Positions 24,725 through 33,083 of a stretch of 37,881 nt of DNA are shown one piece after another. Source of the DNA: Gemmatimonadota bacterium (GTDB taxonomy: Bacteria; Gemmatimonadota; Gemmatimonadetes; Gemmatimonadales; GWC2-71-9); assembly GCA_020351775.1 (NCBI GenBank), contig CP070666.1:4441883-4479763 (forward strand), read 5' to 3'. The position numbers and the translations under genes were made by a program. The first letter of the stretch is position 1, and the number at the start of each line of letters is the position of its first letter. The notes beneath the pieces were generated by a model. The model saw only the letters and a list, made by a program, of their open reading frames with translations, was not told the DNA's origin and did no database searches.

Positions 24725-26076
24725 ATCACCCCGCCCGACGCCGCAGGGCCATCGTGCGTTTCATCGCCTCCGCAGTACTCGGTCTTTCGTTCTTCCTGCT
24801 TCCGATTCGCTCGGGAGACAGAGTGACCGTTCCATTCGATCTCGCTGTCAGCTGGGTGACCCAGAACGTGCCGACGATTGCGGCGGTCTACTGTCTCATC
24901 CTGATCGTCATCGGCGCAGTCGGGTCTTGCAGCGCTACGGTGTTGCGATCACCTCCCCGCTGGTCACGCCCCTACACGACGAGTAGGCCGCTGACGTTGC
25001 TGCGGGTCGCCGGCGTGCCGCTGGCGCTCATATACCTGTTGCGGATTGGGCCAGACATGCTCCTGCAAGAGGGAATGGGCAGCCTGATGTGGGACACCCT
25101 TGCCTTGTCTGTAGCGGTGATCATTCCGATCGGTGCAGCACTACTGGTGTTGTTGGTGCACTATGGATTCCTCGAGTTCGTCGGGACGATCATGCAGCCG
25201 GTGATGCGGCCGCTATTCAAGTTGCCGGGAAGGGCTGCGCTCGACAGTCTCACATCGTGGGTGGGCAGCTATTCGGTGGGTCTCTACCTCACCCGACGAC
25301 TGATGCAGGAAGGGTACTATAGCCGGCGAGAGGCTTACACCATTGCCACCTGCTTCTCCACGGTCAGCATCGGGTTTGTCGCCGTCGTAGCACAGACGCT
25401 GGATTTACTGCACCTCTTCCCCGTCATTTTCGTCTGCTACTTCACCGCGATCTACCTGCTCACGGCAATCCTCGCTCGTCTATGGCCCGTTACCAGCATC
25501 TCCACCGGATACATCGGCGTACCCAAGCCCGAACCGGCAGAGGGACCTGGGCCCAACAGGCTGCTACGTGAAGGCTGGGAGCGGGCGGTGGAGCAGGCGG
25601 GGGCCGCACGCGGCTGCTTCACCACGCTGCGCGGTGGATTTGGCGACGGGATGATCCTCGCGTCGACGATACTCGGCAGCATTCTCACAGTGGGGACCGG
25701 TGCGCTCCTGCTGGCGCGAGAGACACCATTGTTCGCGTGGCTGGGAAGGCCGATTGCGCCGGTACTCGCGTGGCTCGGCCTACCCGACGCTGCGCTGGTC
25801 GGGCCCGCCGTGCTCGTTGGAATCACCGAGATGTACATTCCGGCGCTGCTGGTCCAGGAGGCAGCTGCCCCGGCGCGCTTCTTCGTCGCTCTGCTGTCGA
25901 TCTCGCAACTCGTGTTCTTCTCTTCCGTTGGGCCGATGATCATCGACATGTTCCGTGACGTTCCAGTGCGTGGCCGCGAACTGGTGGCACTGTTCCTCAT
26001 CAGAACGGTGCTCCTGATTCCAGTATTGGCAGTCATAACTGCCGTGCTGACGCGGGTGGGATTGTTAGCCACCTAG
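24721..26076 (+). CDS. YjiH-family membrane protein (nucleoside-recognition/GATE-like domain)
   Basis: The 451-residue product is a polytopic membrane protein with about ten to eleven hydrophobic helices. It matches YjiH-family proteins with a Gate/nucleoside-recognition domain: LDSLTSWVGSYSVGLYLTRRL, EAYTIATCFSTVSIGFV, GFGDGMILASTILGSI, VGITEMYIPALLV and FFSSVGPMIIDMFRDVP. The biochemical role of the family is not established; transport of a small solute is suspected. It starts by ATGA overlap with the lipoprotein hydrolase gene, which suggests that the hydrolase supplies or processes a compound handled by this protein. Confidence 0.85.
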   Translation: MNHPARRRRAIVRFIASAVLGLSFFLLPIRSGDRVTVPFDLAVSWVTQNVPTIAAVYCLILIVIGAVGSCSATVLRSPPRWSRPYTTSRPLTLLRVAGVPLALIYLLRIGPDMLLQEGMGSLMWDTLALSVAVIIPIGAALLVLLVHYGFLEFVGTIMQPVMRPLFKLPGRAALDSLTSWVGSYSVGLYLTRRLMQEGYYSRREAYTIATCFSTVSIGFVAVVAQTLDLLHLFPVIFVCYFTAIYLLTAILARLWPVTSISTGYIGVPKPEPAEGPGPNRLLREGWERAVEQAGAARGCFTTLRGGFGDGMILASTILGSILTVGTGALLLARETPLFAWLGRPIAPVLAWLGLPDAALVGPAVLVGITEMYIPALLVQEAAAPARFFVALLSISQLVFFSSVGPMIIDMFRDVPVRGRELVALFLIRTVLLIPVLAVITAVLTRVGLLAT

Positions 26077-26482
26077 CGGCATACAGGCGGCAGCTCAAGG
26101 TCACGCGCTCGCCGCGCGAACCGCGCTGTGCACTCTGAAACATCAGCCGTAGTGCGACGCTGCACCGCGCAGCGGACGCGGCCTGCACATATCGCGGCCG
26201 ACCGGATTGCAACCATTCCCGGCCATCGCGCGTCATATGAAAGGGAACACGCCAAACGTGCCGCAGTCGCGCACATAGGTGGCCTGACCCGATAGAACTA
26301 CGCGGTGGGTCGGTCAACTGCCCATTAGCCGGCGTGTAGCACACCACAGCCGCACGATGTTGGCGTAGCCGGAGACAGTCAAAGGGACCACAATCAAGCC
26401 ACTGATGGTGGCGTGCAGGCATTTCGTAGTTGAACGCTGGTAACGCTGCACTCCTGAGAACGGCAAACGGTGGGAGGGACCG
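26077..26482. other. Intergenic region without a recognisable gene
   Basis: About 400 bp. A minus-strand frame (26033-26422) runs into the YjiH gene but its Arg/Cys-rich product resembles nothing and has no ribosome-binding site. The region should contain the promoter of the DUF5916 gene. The right end carries GGGAGGG, the ribosome-binding site for its TTG start. Confidence 0.5.
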
Positions 26483-29191
26483 TTGCTAGAGCTCGCCGCA
26501 CACACACCCAGCAGGTCGGTGATCGTGGGAGCCGTGCTGCTGGGCCTGATGACGACGGCGCCATCCGTCGTCGCTCAGAAGTCGTCCGCCACACGCGGTA
26601 CCGACTCCCCGACCCCAGCCGTCGCCTTCGCCCTCCGAGCCGAAAGAGGCTCACCGCGAGTGGACGGTAAGCTTGACGATCCGGTTTGGCAGAACGCCGT
26701 TGTCATCACCGGATTCACGCAGATCGACCCCAATGACGGAGCACAACCTAGCGAACGAACCGAGGTCCGCGTCACGTACGACGACCATGCGCTGTACGTT
26801 GGCGCCCGCCTGTATGACAGCGATCCCGGTTCGGTCGCCGGCCGCCTCGGTCGGCGTGACAGCTTCACACCCAGTGACGCCTTCTGGATCGATATCGATT
26901 CCTACCATGATCACCGCACTTCGTTTCAGTTTGGCGTCAACGCGGCCGGTGCGCGATGGGACGGCGTTGCCACCAACGACAACGGTCATGCCGACCTGTC
27001 CTGGGATCCTGTCTGGTCGGTGACCACGGCCATCGATTCGCTGGGCTGGACTGCTGAGATGAAGATCCCATTCTCACAGCTGCGCTTCTCCAGCCAACGA
27101 GAACAGGTGTGGGGAGTCAACTTCTCGCGTGACATCGTGCGCAAGAACGAGCGTGTGCGCTGGAGCTGGAAGCCCAAGGAGGAGACAGGTTATGCGTCAC
27201 GCTTCGGTCACCTGAACGGACTCCAGGACATCCCGCAGCCACGCCGGCTGGAGGTGCTCCCCTACGCACTGGCCCAGAGCGACTTCTTGGAGGGAGCCGA
27301 CCCGCTCAACCCGTTCAACGACGGCAGCGTGCAGAAATGGTCTGGTGGACTGGATCTCAAGTACGGGCTGACCAGCGATCTCACGCTCGACGGAACGGTG
27401 AACCCCGACTTCGGGCAGGTAGAAGCTGATCCGGCTGTCGTGAATCTGAGCGCTTTCGAGACCTACTTCTCGGAGCGGCGCCCTTTCTTTGTTGAGGGCG
27501 CTAATCTGTTCGAATTCGGCGCGGGATCGGGCGGGTTCGTTTTCGGTGCCCCCCAGCTATTCTACTCTCGCCGGATCGGGCGCGCACCGTCACTCCCCGC
27601 GTCTGAGCCGGGCGGCTACGCTCACAACCCCAATGCCACCAGCATCCTCGGTGCAGCCAAACTGTCGGGCAAGACCGCCGGATGGTCCGTCGGGCTACTG
27701 AGTGCGTTCACGGCGCGCGAATACGCCAAGGTGCAACTGAGTGATGGAACTCGCCAATCTCGACTGGTCGAGCCGAGTGCGAACTACACCGTCCTCAGTC
27801 TGCGAAGGGACTTCCGTAACGGTGGCACCGGCGTTGGCGCGATGGCAACCGGAGTACATCGAGATCTGAGTGACCCGCAGTTCAACTTCCTGACGTCGTC
27901 TGCTTATAGCGGCGGAACGGATTTCTTCCACCGTTTCTGGCGCAACCAGTGGGCGCTCAATGGTTCGTTCAGTACATCCCATATCCGTGGCGATCGAGCC
28001 GCAATAACGGCGGCACAATTCTCCTCGGCCCGGTACTACCAGCGTCCTGATCAGCACTACGTGTCTATCGACACCAACGCCACCAGCATGACCGGTTACG
28101 CCGGTTCGCTGCAGTTCGGCAAGGTTGCGGGCAACTGGATCTACGGCACCGACTTCTACGCGTACTCGCCCGGGTTCGAGGTCAACGATGCCGGATTCGA
28201 AACGCAGGTGGATAGGATCTTCAGTGGTGTTCGCGTCCAGCGGCGCTGGCTCAATCCCGGCAAAGTCTTCAGGACTTTCCGCATCAATGCCACATTTGCC
28301 CAGAGCTGGAACTTTGGTGGTGTGAACCTGTATCGCTCGCTGTATGCAGGTCTGGGAGGGCAGTTCCTCAACTATTGGAACTTCAGCGTCGGTGCCAGCT
28401 ACAATCCCAAGGGATCGAATGACAAGGGGACTCGCGGAGGACCACTCATCGAAAGGCCGCAGAGTTGGGACGTCCAGGCCTTTTTCGGCAGCGACTATCG
28501 CAAACCCCTTTCGATCGTTGCATTCGGGTATTACGCGCGCAACATGTACGACGGGTGGGGAGCTGGTAGCGGCATCGACATAACGTTCCGGCCTGCAAGC
28601 GCAATCGAGTTGACGTTCTCGCCCACCTATGACAAGACACACTCGATCGGGATGTATGTCACGCAAAGGCGGGACCCGACCGCAGTAGCCACCTACGGAG
28701 GTCGCTACCTGTTCAGTGAGTTGCTGCAGAGCAGTCTCGATGCCACTGTCCGGCTGGACGTGGCGCTGACGCCGGACCTCTCCATCCAATGGTACATACA
28801 GCCGTTCATTGCAGCAGGTGACTACGTGCGGTTCAAGGAACTGGCGGAGCCTGAGACATACAACTTCCTCAGGTACGGAGTCGACGGCGGTTCAACGATC
28901 GACTTCGATCGCGACAGCAATAGCTACACGGTGGATCCGGACGGACCCGATGGTCCAGCCGAGCCAATCACATTTGACAACCCAGACTTTCGGGTACGAT
29001 CGTTGCGCAGCAACCTGGTCATGCGGTGGGAGTACATACCCGGCTCTACCGTATTCGTCGTTTGGAACCACGGTCGGTCCGGCTACGAGAACGATCCGAC
29101 CTTCGGATTCTTCGACCAAATCCGCGGTGTGTTCAGGGACAACATGGCCAATTCGTTCCTGATCAAGCTCAACTACTGGCTGAGCCTGTAG
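26483..29191 (+). CDS. CBM9-like/DUF5916 outer-membrane-type protein
   Basis: The 902-residue exported protein begins with a signal peptide (VIVGAVLLGLMTTAPSVVA, cleavage near residue 31). Residues about 45-230 form a CBM9-like beta domain (RVDGKLDDPVWQNAV, VRVTYDDHALYVGARLYD, DAFWIDIDSYHDHRTSFQF, AEMKIPFSQLRF). The remainder is DUF5916: NPDFGQVEADPAVVNLSAFE, FSERRPFFVEGANLFEFG, FYSRRIGRAPS, and then many amphipathic strands ending in the final NSFLIKLNYWLSL, a typical beta-barrel C-terminus. It is therefore probably an outer-membrane barrel, possibly a receptor or channel; family function is unknown. The start is TTG, supported by GGGAGGG five bases upstream and by the complete signal peptide; no ATG fits as well. 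Confidence 0.87.
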   Translation: MLELAAHTPSRSVIVGAVLLGLMTTAPSVVAQKSSATRGTDSPTPAVAFALRAERGSPRVDGKLDDPVWQNAVVITGFTQIDPNDGAQPSERTEVRVTYDDHALYVGARLYDSDPGSVAGRLGRRDSFTPSDAFWIDIDSYHDHRTSFQFGVNAAGARWDGVATNDNGHADLSWDPVWSVTTAIDSLGWTAEMKIPFSQLRFSSQREQVWGVNFSRDIVRKNERVRWSWKPKEETGYASRFGHLNGLQDIPQPRRLEVLPYALAQSDFLEGADPLNPFNDGSVQKWSGGLDLKYGLTSDLTLDGTVNPDFGQVEADPAVVNLSAFETYFSERRPFFVEGANLFEFGAGSGGFVFGAPQLFYSRRIGRAPSLPASEPGGYAHNPNATSILGAAKLSGKTAGWSVGLLSAFTAREYAKVQLSDGTRQSRLVEPSANYTVLSLRRDFRNGGTGVGAMATGVHRDLSDPQFNFLTSSAYSGGTDFFHRFWRNQWALNGSFSTSHIRGDRAAITAAQFSSARYYQRPDQHYVSIDTNATSMTGYAGSLQFGKVAGNWIYGTDFYAYSPGFEVNDAGFETQVDRIFSGVRVQRRWLNPGKVFRTFRINATFAQSWNFGGVNLYRSLYAGLGGQFLNYWNFSVGASYNPKGSNDKGTRGGPLIERPQSWDVQAFFGSDYRKPLSIVAFGYYARNMYDGWGAGSGIDITFRPASAIELTFSPTYDKTHSIGMYVTQRRDPTAVATYGGRYLFSELLQSSLDATVRLDVALTPDLSIQWYIQPFIAAGDYVRFKELAEPETYNFLRYGVDGGSTIDFDRDSNSYTVDPDGPDGPAEPITFDNPDFRVRSLRSNLVMRWEYIPGSTVFVVWNHGRSGYENDPTFGFFDQIRGVFRDNMANSFLIKLNYWLSL

Positions 29192-29244
29192 GCCCGCCAA
29201 GTCCAGACTCCCGCGTACCTGTCGTTCGCTTCCACCCTGTCGTA

Positions 29245-29262
29245 CCCGGGTGGGAGCCCGGG
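29245..29262 (+). terminator. Weak GC hairpin after the DUF5916 gene
   Basis: CCCGGG-TGGGAG-CCCGGG, a 6-bp stem about 50 bp past the stop. No T-run. It may end the transcript before the permease gene. Confidence 0.3.
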
Positions 29263-29347
29263 GGCCTCAGGCTCACCGCCCTCGCGTCCCGACCCCTCGC
29301 ACCGCATTTTTCAGCCTTCATGCCCTCGATTGAGGTGTGATTCCGTT

Positions 29348-30691
29348 GTGAGCCGCTCAGAATTGAAACGAATCCTCGGCGTCGGCGATGGGCTCGCCAT
29401 AGTCGTCGGGATGGTCATCGGACTTGGCATTCTGCGCACACCCGGACTGATAGCCGGCTATCTGGGAAATCCCCGGCTCATCCTGCTCGCGTGGGCCGCG
29501 GGAGGCGTGATAGCACTCGGTTCGGCCATGGTCTTCTCCGAGATGGCGGCCATGTATCCGGAAGCGGGGGGCAAGTTCGCATACGCTCGGCAGGCGTACG
29601 GCCCAATAGGCGGTTTCGTGGCCGGCTGGAGCGAGGTATTGGTTACGCGCGGCTTCTCTGCCGCATCAAAGGCCATTGTCATCGGCGAGTATCTGATACT
29701 GCTCACTGGCTGGGGTGCAATCCGGACCTGGGCAGCCGCAGTGGTGATCGGGTTCTTTCTCATGCACCTGATGGGATTGCAGGTGGGCCGAGTGTTCCAG
29801 AATGTGGTCACGGCAGGCAAGGTCGCTCTCATACTGGTGATCATCTGCGTTGGGCTCTTTGCCGGCACCGGCGCCTCGTGGCAACCAGACGCCACGCCTG
29901 CACCGCAACAGGGCCTGGCATTGGGCTTTGCCCTGGCCTACCTCTCCGTATCGTTCACGTACTACGGGTGGGAAGATGCGGTGAAGCTTGCTGAGGAATT
30001 CAAGGATCCCGGCAACAAGCTGCCGCGGGTTCTCGTCCTAGGAGCCGTCTCCGTCGCAACCCTATACATCGCCATCAATCTGGCCTTCCTGAGCGCGCTC
30101 ACGGTGGGGGAAATGTCCGGTTCTCCGCTCGTTGCTGCTGACGCAGTAGCTGTGGCCTTCGGCGATCGCGGACGCACCTTCATCACGGTGACAGCACTGG
30201 TCATCCTGATAAGCAGTCTCAATGTGAACTTCTTGGGAGTACCCCGGGTCGCCTACGGACTGGCAAGCAGAGGACTGGCGCCTCGTTCGTTCCTCAGTGT
30301 CACCGGAGGAGGGACTCCCCTGGGTGGCCTGCTCCTCATAACCGCACTGGTCTTTCTGCTCGCAATGACTCGGTCATTCGAGTTCCTGATCCAGTTCATG
30401 ATGTTCGTTGCCATCTCGGTCGACGCCGTCATCCTGCTTGCACTGTTCCGGCTGCGGCGGATCCGTGAACGCGCTCCGCGTCCCTTTCGAGTGCCAGGCT
30501 ACCCCTGGATGCCGGGTTTCATCCTGCTCGCCTACTTGCTGATTCTAGCACTCGTAACCGGCACCCAGCCTAAGCTGGCCCTGGGCGGTACGTCGCTCGT
30601 TGTGGCACTCCTGCTCGCAGCGGTGCTGTGGACGAAGTCGGGTTACCGCAGACCCGGGCAGCCAACCGACCCAAACGACACAACGCCCTGA
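29348..30691 (+). CDS. APC-family amino acid permease
   Basis: The 447-residue product is a 12-helix APC permease without extra domains. Helix 1 has the substrate-binding glycines (GMVIGLGILRTPG), followed by FSEMAAMYPEAGGKFAYARQAYG, YGWEDAVKLAEEFKDPGNKLPR and PRVAYGLASRGLAPRSF. The pattern is that of LAT/basic amino acid-polyamine antiporter relatives; substrate cannot be set. I chose GTG at 29348, ten bases after GAGGTG (29332-29337); TTG at 29330 overlaps that site. It shares no long fusion with the permease at 13384 and is a separate paralogue. It lies between the DUF5916 gene and a kinase gene, on the same strand. Confidence 0.88.
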   Translation: MSRSELKRILGVGDGLAIVVGMVIGLGILRTPGLIAGYLGNPRLILLAWAAGGVIALGSAMVFSEMAAMYPEAGGKFAYARQAYGPIGGFVAGWSEVLVTRGFSAASKAIVIGEYLILLTGWGAIRTWAAAVVIGFFLMHLMGLQVGRVFQNVVTAGKVALILVIICVGLFAGTGASWQPDATPAPQQGLALGFALAYLSVSFTYYGWEDAVKLAEEFKDPGNKLPRVLVLGAVSVATLYIAINLAFLSALTVGEMSGSPLVAADAVAVAFGDRGRTFITVTALVILISSLNVNFLGVPRVAYGLASRGLAPRSFLSVTGGGTPLGGLLLITALVFLLAMTRSFEFLIQFMMFVAISVDAVILLALFRLRRIRERAPRPFRVPGYPWMPGFILLAYLLILALVTGTQPKLALGGTSLVVALLLAAVLWTKSGYRRPGQPTDPNDTTP

Positions 30692-30884
30692 AAAGACAGT
30701 CGCTTCTGTGCACCGGACAAGACAACGGCATGTGGGCATTGCGGCGCACGCGAAGTCTTCGATTCCGGCGATACCGCGTCCGATCAATAGCAGATGTGCC
30801 TGCTCGAAGGCAACGGCGATCCGGCGGCTGGGTGCGCGGTCTAGCTTACCCAATCTGTAACGCCTACCTTGCATCCTGTATCGA

Positions 30885-30903
30885 GACTCGTAACGTGCGA
30901 GTC
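30885..30903 (+). promoter_or_regulatory. Hairpin next to the kinase ribosome-binding site, with possible promoter
   Basis: GACTCG-TAACGTG-CGAGTC forms a 6-bp stem directly before the CGCAGGA ribosome-binding site of the kinase gene. A TTGCAT (30869-30874) and TAACGT (30891-30896) pair with 16-bp spacing could be a promoter overlapping it, so the palindrome may be an operator. Confidence 0.35.
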
Positions 30904-30920
30904 CCGCAGGAATGCAACAC

Positions 30921-32489
30921 ATGGACGAGCTCTTCCACCGCTTCAAGACTGCCGTCGCTGGCCGCTATGCCGTCGAAGAGGAGATCGGTCGCGGAGGGAT
31001 GGCGGTCGTCTACCTGGCACACGATCGCAAGCACGATCGCGACGTTGCAGTCAAATGCCTCCTTCCCGATTTGGCGGCGACGCTCGGGTCCGATCGGTTC
31101 CTGCGGGAGATACGAGTAACCGCGAACCTGCAACACCCGCACATCCTGCCGTTGTACGACTCGGGGGAAGTCGACGGTCTGCTGTATTACGTCATGCCTT
31201 ACATCGATGGCGAATCCCTGAGGCAGCGCCTCAACCGAGACCGGCGCCTGGAGATCGATGAAGTGGTTCGCATCACCGTCCAGGTTGCATCCGCACTGGA
31301 CTACGCACACCGCCACGGAGTGCTGCATCGAGATATCAAGCCCGAAAATATCATGATCTCCGAGGGCCACGCGATCGTGGCCGACTTTGGGATCGCCAAG
31401 GCCGTTGTCACGGCAGGCGGTGAGAACCTCACGCGCAGCGGGTTTCCGCTGGGAACGCCGGGGTACATGAGTCCCGAGCAAGCAGCGAGCGCCGCGAGTC
31501 TGGACGTGAGAACGGATGTCTACAGCCTGGCATGCGTGGTCTACGAAATGCTGGTCGGCGACACTCCTGACGAGTGGCCTACCGAGGAAGCGGTAAGATT
31601 GGGACGGCTCACCGACGCGCCGCTGGAACACCGAGAGCAACTCGACAAGCTGCCCGGCCGGTTGGAACAGGTGATCACGAAAGGCCTGGCTACGCGACGC
31701 AACGATCGATACGCCACCCCCAACCGGTTCAGCGACGCGCTAGCTGCCTCGTCTGAGCGAAGCACCAAGCTGAGCGACGCAGAGGTCCGGCAGATCATGA
31801 TGCGAGCGGCTGAACTCGATGTTGAACAGCAAGCGGAAGAAACCCAGCTGTCGATTGGTGCCGTAGAACAGGCGGCTGCCGAGGTCGGCATACCTCCCGA
31901 GCGGGTGCGAGAAGCCGCTGTGGAATTGGCAGGACCTTCCGGGGGGGCAGCTGCGGGAGCTACGGCCCACGCGCCCAGGTTCTTCGATAGGTCATCACAG
32001 CTGGTGGTGGATCGGCTAATCGAAGGCGAGGTACCGGCAGCGGAGTATCCGTTGCTCGTCAAGGAGATCCACGCTCGATTGGCTACCGTGGGACATGCCT
32101 CTGCCTTCGGCAGCACACTCACCTGGACCACCACGGGATCGGCTGGTGCAAGTCGCAACATGCAGGTCACAGTCTCGGCAGAAGCCGGCGTGACCCGAAT
32201 TCACATCGAAGAGAACATGCAGATCGTCGGCCCCAGACAGTTCGTGACCATACTCGGTGTCGCTGCGGGCGGCTTGCTCGGTGCGATGTTCGCCATGGCC
32301 GCGGGCCTAGGAGAATCCCCCCTGCTAATCCTGCCCACTCTTGCCCTGGCGGCAGCCGGGGCAACCGCGGCTGTGCGTTCACAGGTCCTGTCCCTGGCGA
32401 AGCGGCGGCTCCCCGAGTTGCAGGCTCTGGGCGACAGGCTGGCCGCGCTTGGCAAGGAGCTGTTGAGATCAGACCATGCCACAGGCTAG
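30921..32489 (+). CDS. Ser/Thr protein kinase with C-terminal membrane module
   Basis: The 522-residue product has a Hanks-type kinase domain (about 14-278): GRGGMAVVYLAHD, Lys45 in DVAVKCL, HRDIKPEN with Asp138, DFGIAK (155-160), GTPGYMSPEQ. It is an RD kinase. After residue 283 a second module follows: helices (LSDAEVRQIMMRAAEL, LSIGAVEQAAAEVGIPPERV), a beta-rich stretch (about 360-440) and two hydrophobic helices (about 446-495). This tail is homologous in plan and partly in sequence to the stand-alone protein at 9659-10372. The kinase is thus probably membrane-associated through its C-terminus. I prefer ATG 30921, nine bases after AGGA; ATG 30912 would sit directly against that site. It converges on the redoxin gene, with 16 bp between stops. 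Confidence 0.88.
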   Translation: MDELFHRFKTAVAGRYAVEEEIGRGGMAVVYLAHDRKHDRDVAVKCLLPDLAATLGSDRFLREIRVTANLQHPHILPLYDSGEVDGLLYYVMPYIDGESLRQRLNRDRRLEIDEVVRITVQVASALDYAHRHGVLHRDIKPENIMISEGHAIVADFGIAKAVVTAGGENLTRSGFPLGTPGYMSPEQAASAASLDVRTDVYSLACVVYEMLVGDTPDEWPTEEAVRLGRLTDAPLEHREQLDKLPGRLEQVITKGLATRRNDRYATPNRFSDALAASSERSTKLSDAEVRQIMMRAAELDVEQQAEETQLSIGAVEQAAAEVGIPPERVREAAVELAGPSGGAAAGATAHAPRFFDRSSQLVVDRLIEGEVPAAEYPLLVKEIHARLATVGHASAFGSTLTWTTTGSAGASRNMQVTVSAEAGVTRIHIEENMQIVGPRQFVTILGVAAGGLLGAMFAMAAGLGESPLLILPTLALAAAGATAAVRSQVLSLAKRRLPELQALGDRLAALGKELLRSDHATG

Positions 32490-32505
32490 GCAGAGGACCG
32501 ACACT

Positions 32506-32898
32506 TCAACGCAGACGTTTCAGCACCTCCACGATATCCTCGTTGGTCGGCCTGACCTTGTAGTCCACTTCGACGAAGCGCCACTGCACGATTCCCTCCC
32601 TGTCGATCACGAACGTGGCCGGATGGGTTATCTCGCGACCCCAGGGGTCGCCCGGGTTGAGCAGGCCGTAGGGGTCTATCACACGGTGGCCCGGGTCCGA
32701 CAACAGCGGGAAATCAGGCTGGACTCCATCCACGGCCGCAATCCGGTCGACCATCCTCTGCAGATCTTCGGGGTCATCGACCGAGAGCGCGAGTATTCGA
32801 GTGGTACGCCGCTGCTCCTCATCCAGTAGAGTTTTCAGCTTCCCGAGCTGATTGGCGCAATGCGGTCACCAGTGTCCGCGATAGAATACGAGCACCAC
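32506..32898 (-). CDS. Putative selenocysteine-containing peroxiredoxin-like protein (AhpC/TSA redoxin, UxxC)
   Basis: Reading the minus strand without stopping at the in-frame TGA (32866-32868) gives a continuous redoxin: SVVLVFYRGHW-U-PHCANQLGKL, then ILALSVDDPEDLQRM, FPLLSDPGHRVIDPYGLL, HPATFVIDREGIVQWRF and a C-terminal helix. In this AhpC/TSA group the TGA position is the catalytic Cys of YRG-x-WCPxC, and the Cys three residues later is kept. Similarity runs equally well on both sides of the TGA, and a SECIS-like stem-loop follows it. I therefore read TGA as selenocysteine (Sec11 with a GTG start at 32898; 130 residues). The weak point is the N-terminus: another in-frame TGA lies at 32923-32925, no good ribosome-binding site is seen, and the usual DFxLPD strands are missing. 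A pseudogene is the alternative. A start at ATG 32754 gives only a C-terminal fragment without the active site. It lies between two kinase genes. Confidence 0.6.
32835..32868 (-). promoter_or_regulatory. Candidate bacterial SECIS element after the in-frame UGA
   Basis: In the mRNA, the UGA (32868-32866) is followed by 14 nt and then a hairpin: stem UCAGCU (32851-32846), loop CGGGA (32845-32841), stem AGCUGA (32840-32835). The 6-bp stem is perfect, the apical loop starts 20 nt after UGA and has a G among its first two bases. These three features match the known bacterial SECIS consensus as I remember it. The UGA is followed by C, a context of weak termination. The element overlaps codons of the redoxin, as in other bacterial selenoprotein genes. 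Confidence 0.55.
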
Positions 32899-32980
32899 GC
32901 TACGGCTGCCCCGTGCCCACCATCAGGACGGCCAGGTGTCTAGCAGGCGCCGAATATGACGAGGGCTTACCGTCGCTCGA

Positions 32981-32999
32981 CAGCCTGCCCCTCAGGCTG
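32981..32999. promoter_or_regulatory. Palindrome in the redoxin/kinase divergent region
   Basis: CAGCCTG-CCCCT-CAGGCTG is a perfect 7-bp inverted repeat with a 5-nt spacer, about 85 bp from both gene starts. It could be an operator controlling both divergent genes or a leader hairpin. Confidence 0.35.
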
Positions 33000-33083
33000 C
33001 TCTGGCCGAGAGACGCGACAGATCCTACCTTTGCAGCGGGACCACCAGCAACTCGTACGACCGACCGCATTGGCGCGGAGTGT

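Noticed and set aside
27695..28789. 364-codon minus-strand frame
   Set aside because: It lies fully antisense to the DUF5916 gene and its product resembles no family; long antisense frames are common in GC-rich coding DNA.
32923..32925. A second in-frame TGA upstream of the redoxin as another selenocysteine codon
   Set aside because: The residues around it (TWPS-TGA-WW) match no redox motif and the upstream frame has no family similarity.
32913..33083. N-terminal extension of the receptor kinase by 57 codons
   Set aside because: No family similarity, and it would cover the divergent region shared with the redoxin; ATG 33084 directly precedes the kinase domain.
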